From Novosphingobium sp. TH158 (GTDB lineage Bacteria > Pseudomonadota > Alphaproteobacteria > Sphingomonadales > Sphingomonadaceae), in assembly GCF_002855555.1 (NCBI RefSeq), contig NZ_PKRT01000001.1, positions 2,570,001 to 2,634,000 of the forward strand: a stretch of 64,000 nt of DNA, read 5' to 3'. This document shows positions 60,222 to 64,000 of the stretch, piece after piece (the first letter of the stretch is position 1; each line of letters starts with the position of its first letter). Position numbers and translations under genes: made by a program. Below the pieces are notes generated by a model. It was not told the DNA's origin and ran no database searches. It was given only the letters and a program-made list of their open reading frames with translations.

Positions 60222-61966
60222 CGTACCAGCGGCAACAAGACGACCCAGAAGATCATCGTCACGGTCGCCAACCTCGACGACACCGCGCCGAAGATTACGG
60301 GACCGAGCGGTACCGCTGGGGCGACGGAATCTGCTATCACGGTCAACGAGAACCAGACCGCTGTTGCGAAGCTGACCGCTGACGAGAGCACCACCTGGGC
60401 GATCACCGGCGGTACGGACAGCGGCAAGTTCGACATCGCCGCCGATGGCACGATCACGTTCAAGGCCGCATCGTTCGCGCGACCGACGGCGCCGGCAACA
60501 TCAGCTACCAGACCATCAACATCACCGTATCCGACGTTGATGATACCAAGCCGCTGATCACGGGGCCCAGCGGCGGGGCCGGTGCGGAAACCTCTGCAAT
60601 CTCGGTCAAGGAAGGGCAGACCGGCGTAACCAAGGTCACCGCGAATGAAGCGGTAACCTGGGCGATCTCCGGCGGCGCAGACAGCGGCAAGTTCGACATT
60701 GCCGCAGACGGCACGATCACCTTCAAGGTCGCACCGGACTATGAAACCCCCACCGATGCCGATGGCAACAACGTCTATGTGATTGTCGTGCGGGCAACCG
60801 ATGCGGCAGGCAACATCAGCTATCAGACCATCAACATTACCGTTACCAATGTTGACGAGATCGCTGCCAAGCTTGCTGAAATCGGCGGGCGTCTGCGCGC
60901 CGACCTGCGCAACTATGCCTTCAACAGCCTTCAGGACTCGCTCGCCTTCAACGAGGGGATGATGCAGGATTCCGCCGACGATGATGCAAGTTGCGGGTCC
61001 GGCAATGCGAAGAAGGCGACTTCGGGCTCCATGCAGGCCAATGAGGCGCAGCAGAACATCAACCTCAAGTACGCCCAGCAGCTCAATGCCTGCAATGCGC
61101 GAATTCGCGTGCTGCTCGACATGGGCCTTGCGGTTACCAACCGGGCCGGCAACACCACTGTCAGAACGCTTGCCTCGCTCAGGGGCGAGCGCAAGCTGGG
61201 CAACGATGTCACGCTTGGTCTTGGCGTGATGGGGTCCTGGGCATCGGACAAGCTTCAGAGCTTCGCCACGAGCCACATTTCGGACAAGGCGTATCAGGCC
61301 AATGCCTACATGCGCGTCAAGCTTGCACCGGAACTGCGGATGGGCGCTTTCGCCAGCTTTGGCCATGCCAGCTACAACTTCGATCTTGCCGACGGGGGCA
61401 TGTCCCTGACCGGCAAGATGGGAGGCAACCGCGTTGCCTTCGGCGGTATGTTGACCGGCGATTTCAACCTCGCGGGGCTTGGTGTGAGCACCGACATTGC
61501 CCTGTCGCACGCCTCGGAAAGCCTGAAGAATGCGACCTTGGCCGCCCAGTACCGCGGGGAATCGCGCACCGGCATCGCCTTTGCCGTGGGAACCGTCGAC
61601 GCAACGCGCCTGAGCGTGCCGTTCCACTTCGGGCTTATCGGCAAGGCCAATGCGAAGGGAGAGAGCGGCGGCAATCTCCTGACGGTCAGTCCCGGCCTGC
61701 TGTGCGAAGACGCCAATGCCGATGCAACCGGCCTCACTTGCGGCTTCCAGGTTGGCGGGCGCTACAAGCAGAAGCTGAGCCAGCGTGATCGCATCTCGCT
61801 CGAGGCGCGCTTCGAGAAGGTGGCGGGCATCGAGCGCAGCATCTTCTCGCTGGGCTTCGGCCATAGCTTCGGACCGCTCGAGATGCTGATGGCGGTCAAC
61901 CAGGAGATGACACGGTTTGCTCAGGACAGCCGCGCCATGCTCTCGCTTCGCCTTCTGAACAGGTAA
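60222..61966 (+). pseudogene. Adhesin/autotransporter, 5'-truncated and frameshifted
   Basis: Two Ig/cadherin-like repeats of about 100 residues are visible. The first (TQKIIVTVANLDDTAPKITG ... DSGKFDIAADGTITFKA) is in one frame until about 60468. It then continues in another frame (IVRATDGAGNISYQTINITV), because about 52 bases present in the second repeat are missing. The second repeat is intact (KPLITGPSGGAGAETSAISV ... YQTINITVTNVD). The C-terminal 370 residues form an autotransporter-type barrel ending RAMLSLRLLNR. No start or signal peptide remains. Confidence 0.75.
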
Positions 61967-61971
61967 CCGGT

Positions 61972-62016
61972 CGGGCGGGTACTCATTGCTGCAGATGCAG
62001 CGGAGTACCCCGCCCG
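61972..62016 (+). terminator. Long hairpin after the autotransporter
   Basis: CGGGCGGGTACTC (61972-61984) pairs with GAGTACCCCGCCCG (62003-62016) with one bulged C. GCTGCA/TGCAGC extends the stem inside. It lies 6 bases after the stop and has no U-tract. Confidence 0.7.
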
Positions 62017-62043
62017 TATCGACCTGCGGCGGCCAAAAGGGTC

Positions 62044-62109
62044 ATTTTCAGGTCCGCGGCTTCATCGAGGGGATCAGGATCCCGGCGATGATGTCTCGGA
62101 CCTGAAAAT
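62044..62109. repeat. 13-bp inverted repeat enclosing 40 bases
   Basis: ATTTTCAGGTCCG (62044-62056) is mirrored exactly by CGGACCTGAAAAT (62097-62109). The 66-base whole could be a miniature palindromic element or an RNA hairpin. Confidence 0.65.
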
Positions 62110-62334
62110 TTGCCTGCAAGGGGCGTGAGGAAAAGCCATGCCCGTGCTGTGCGGCACGAGCCGGGTCTGCCTTCCCCTCAGTGGAAACCACAATTGACGG
62201 CTGATCCGGTCTCGATATCCGTTGCCAGGCAATCCGTCGTTTGGGTGCTCTTCGCGGAGACTATGCCAATCACAATCGTTCGTTGCCATTGGCGAGGCAT
62301 CCGCAAAGTTTTTCTGGCCTGGGGATCATTCCGC

Positions 62335-62877
62335 ATGAACCTGCAAATGCTGGAAAAGTTCTGGCGAGCCCCTCTCGGCGACAAGCTCGCGCTCGGAATC
62401 GCAATTGCCGTAATGGGCCTGGCCGCAGGTGCACTGCGTATCCTGCCGTTTCGCTGGATTGCCCTCTTGCTTGGAGAGCAGGTCGGCGCGGTCGGATGCG
62501 TTCCGGTGATTGATGAGCGAGAGGAAGCGCAGGCGCAAAAAATCAAACTGGCAATCGCTCGAGTTGTCGCGATCGCCCCGTTCCGTTCGGACTGCCTGCC
62601 GCAGGCGGTGACGGCGGTCGTCATGGGGCGTATCTATGCAGTTCCGACAGCTCTTCATCTGGGCGTGACCGTCGATGGCGATCAACAGCTGCAGGCGCAT
62701 GCCTGGACTGCGGCCGGCCGGGTTGCCGTGACCGGTGGTGATTGTTTTGGCAAGTTCTCGATTGTCTCTTGCCAGCTTACCCGCCTGCCACGCGGGCCGG
62801 CATCGGTTCTTCCGCCGAAAGTTGCGTCGGGTAGCATGGCAGGTCGCCGCCCGCCGCGCCTTGCTCGACCAGCGTGA
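62335..62877 (+). CDS. Lasso-peptide biosynthesis B2-type protein (transglutaminase-like protease)
   Basis: The 180-residue protein has the B2 N-terminus (LEKFWRAPLGDKLALGIAIA, LRILPFRWIALLLGEQVG) and the cysteine-protease core: VVAIAPFRSDCLPQAVTAVV with the catalytic Cys, ALHLGVTVDG, LQAHAWTAAGRVAVTGGD with His and Asp. B2 removes the leader peptide of lasso precursors. The last 30 or so residues (TRLPRGPASVLPPKVASG and on) look unrelated to the family and may reflect a small rearrangement. The ABC gene start overlaps the stop. Confidence 0.8.
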   Translation: MNLQMLEKFWRAPLGDKLALGIAIAVMGLAAGALRILPFRWIALLLGEQVGAVGCVPVIDEREEAQAQKIKLAIARVVAIAPFRSDCLPQAVTAVVMGRIYAVPTALHLGVTVDGDQQLQAHAWTAAGRVAVTGGDCFGKFSIVSCQLTRLPRGPASVLPPKVASGSMAGRRPPRLARPA

Positions 62878-64000
62878 TGGCGAAAATCGCCGCCCCCTAT
62901 TCCGAGCACGTCGGGGACGCAGGCGGAGCCGCACGACAGTTGCGGTGCTACCTTGAATCCTTGCTGGAGCTCGGCCGGAAAAAGCTGGTGCTGCTCGTTT
63001 TGCTTGTCAGCATCGGCAGCCTCACCGAATCCTTTGGCATCCTGCTGCTGATACCTCTGCTTAATCTGGCCTTCGACGGATTTTCCGGCAATGCCGTTCC
63101 GGACGGCCTTTCAGGCGGCTTTGCCGACCGGCTCCTGACCGCGATCCCTGAAGACTTGCGGCTTACAGGGCTGTTGGCCGTCTTTGTGGGCCTGTTGCTG
63201 CTGCGCGCGATCGTCGGCTGGCAGCGCGATCTGCGGCTTATGCAGCACTCCAACGAGATTGTTGACCATTGGCGCGAGCGGCTGGTGCGGGCGATCGTTT
63301 CTGCCAATTGGCGAAGCCTGCAGGAAATCCAGTTCGGCCGGCTGGAGTTTGCCCTGATAAACGACGTGAGCCGCCTTGCTCTGGGCAGCGATCGGCTTCT
63401 GCGCGGGGGTGTGGCCGTAGTGCAGGCTGCCTTCCTGTCAGTCGTGGCTTTCCAGCTTTCCCTGCCTCTGCTTGCCGTTACCGTTGGCATGGTCCTCCTT
63501 GCCATTCCGCTGCTGGTCCCGACGGTGCGGGCCGCCCATCGCTATGGCACGCAACTCAGCAATCAGGGCAGCAAGCGCCAGGCTATCCTTGCTGATTTTC
63601 TGCAGGGAATGAAACTCGCCAAGGCCCACGATGCCAGCGATCGCCACGCCGCAGAATTCAACGCCCTTACCCATGACATGTACCGGCGCACTGTCGCCTA
63701 CATGGACCTGAACCTGCGTGTGCAGAATGTCTTCCAGGTGGCCGGCGGCCTTGTCGCAGCGGCAATAGCCTTTGTCGGCCTGACCCGAATGGACCTGCCG
63801 CCCGCAGCGCTCTTTGCCTTCATCGTGGTCTGCGCCCGCCTGGTGCTGCCGGTCCAGCAGATCGTCACGGCTGTTCAGGGCATTATCGCCATGCTGCCGG
63901 CAGTCGGGGGAATTCTGGCGATCGAATCGCGCCTTGGCGCAGGGGCGGCCCCGCGGCCATCGAGCCTGAAGCCCGCTGCCCTTCAGGGGGCACTGGCGAT
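62877..64000 (+). CDS. ABC transporter, membrane-domain part (exporter, continues past the right edge)
   Basis: 374 codons are seen, open to the window end. The product has a type I exporter membrane domain with about six helices: LVLLVLLVSIGSLTESFGIL, LLAVFVGLLLLRAIVGWQRD, VVQAAFLSVVAFQLSLPLLA and VFQVAGGLVAAAIAFVGL. It also has coupling-helix-like QHSNEIVDHWRERLVRAIVS. The nucleotide-binding domain would lie beyond the edge. The ATG overlaps the B2 stop (TGATG). In lasso clusters such a D protein exports the mature peptide and gives immunity. Confidence 0.82.
   Translation, partial: MAKIAAPYSEHVGDAGGAARQLRCYLESLLELGRKKLVLLVLLVSIGSLTESFGILLLIPLLNLAFDGFSGNAVPDGLSGGFADRLLTAIPEDLRLTGLLAVFVGLLLLRAIVGWQRDLRLMQHSNEIVDHWRERLVRAIVSANWRSLQEIQFGRLEFALINDVSRLALGSDRLLRGGVAVVQAAFLSVVAFQLSLPLLAVTVGMVLLAIPLLVPTVRAAHRYGTQLSNQGSKRQAILADFLQGMKLAKAHDASDRHAAEFNALTHDMYRRTVAYMDLNLRVQNVFQVAGGLVAAAIAFVGLTRMDLPPAALFAFIVVCARLVLPVQQIVTAVQGIIAMLPAVGGILAIESRLGAGAAPRPSSLKPAALQGALA

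Larger units (their letters stand above)
61967..62334. other. Intergenic segment with hairpin and palindromic element, no gene
   Basis: It holds the terminator hairpin and a 13-bp inverted repeat at 62044-62109. A PqqD-like B1 gene or lasso precursor, expected before a B2 gene in many lasso clusters, is not found. A frame in phase with the B2 gene is open from 62110, but its codons show no recognisable domain. Confidence 0.5.

Overview
The window is a high-GC chromosomal segment from an alphaproteobacterium, most probably a sphingomonad (Novosphingobium or a close relative). The grounds are the codon and GC character, the flagellar gene order with exact sigma-54 promoters, the serC-serA-hisZ-purA order, the mitofilin/HemX-hemD-hemC block and the catabolic gene families. 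The genus cannot be fixed from sequence alone.

Layout. (1) 1-13455, flagellar locus: flgBCDEFGHIJKL runs leftward from one exact sigma-54 promoter. Divergent from it are a MotA/MotB-like pair, flgA, flgM and a FlgN-like chaperone gene. A second exact sigma-54 promoter precedes a lytic transglycosylase gene, flhA and fliA. FlgD and FlgE are short and FlgH has no lipobox cysteine. (2) 13457-43464, mostly housekeeping and catabolic genes: a DsbD-type reductase, a PafA-like phosphatase, a UbiH-type monooxygenase, an LLM oxidoreductase, a deazaflavin-type nitroreductase, two Rieske oxygenases, a TonB receptor, hemC/hemD, tsaD, gpsA, a flippase, uvrB, an OmpA-family protein, PilZ, an extensin-like lipoprotein, serC, serA, hisZ and purA.

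(3) 43568-55517: a winged-helix gene preceded by a GTTC-N7-GTTC SOS-type box is split by an integrative element of about 10.98 kb. The two gene halves join exactly in frame through a 9-bp direct repeat, TGGGACATG. The element carries a tyrosine integrase, a large RepB-type primase/helicase whose gene holds three clusters of a 9-bp GAAACCGGN repeat in both orientations, several small membrane or secreted proteins, and a DNA methyltransferase/endonuclease pair of clearly lower GC. No conjugation or packaging genes are visible, so it looks like a self-replicating satellite or island carrying restriction-modification as cargo.

(4) 55633-64000, an eroded accessory region: a nitrobindin-like protein, a low-molecular-weight phosphatase gene broken by an internal deletion, tRNA-Val, a TPR/2OG-Fe(II) oxygenase, a PhyH-type dioxygenase, a chimeric remnant whose second half is the C-terminus of a lasso-peptide-type asparagine synthetase, a frameshifted adhesin/autotransporter, a lasso-peptide B2 (transglutaminase-like) protein and the start of an ABC exporter. 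Together these suggest a decayed or rearranged lasso-peptide-like cluster with possible 2-oxoglutarate-dependent tailoring enzymes. It continues past the right edge.
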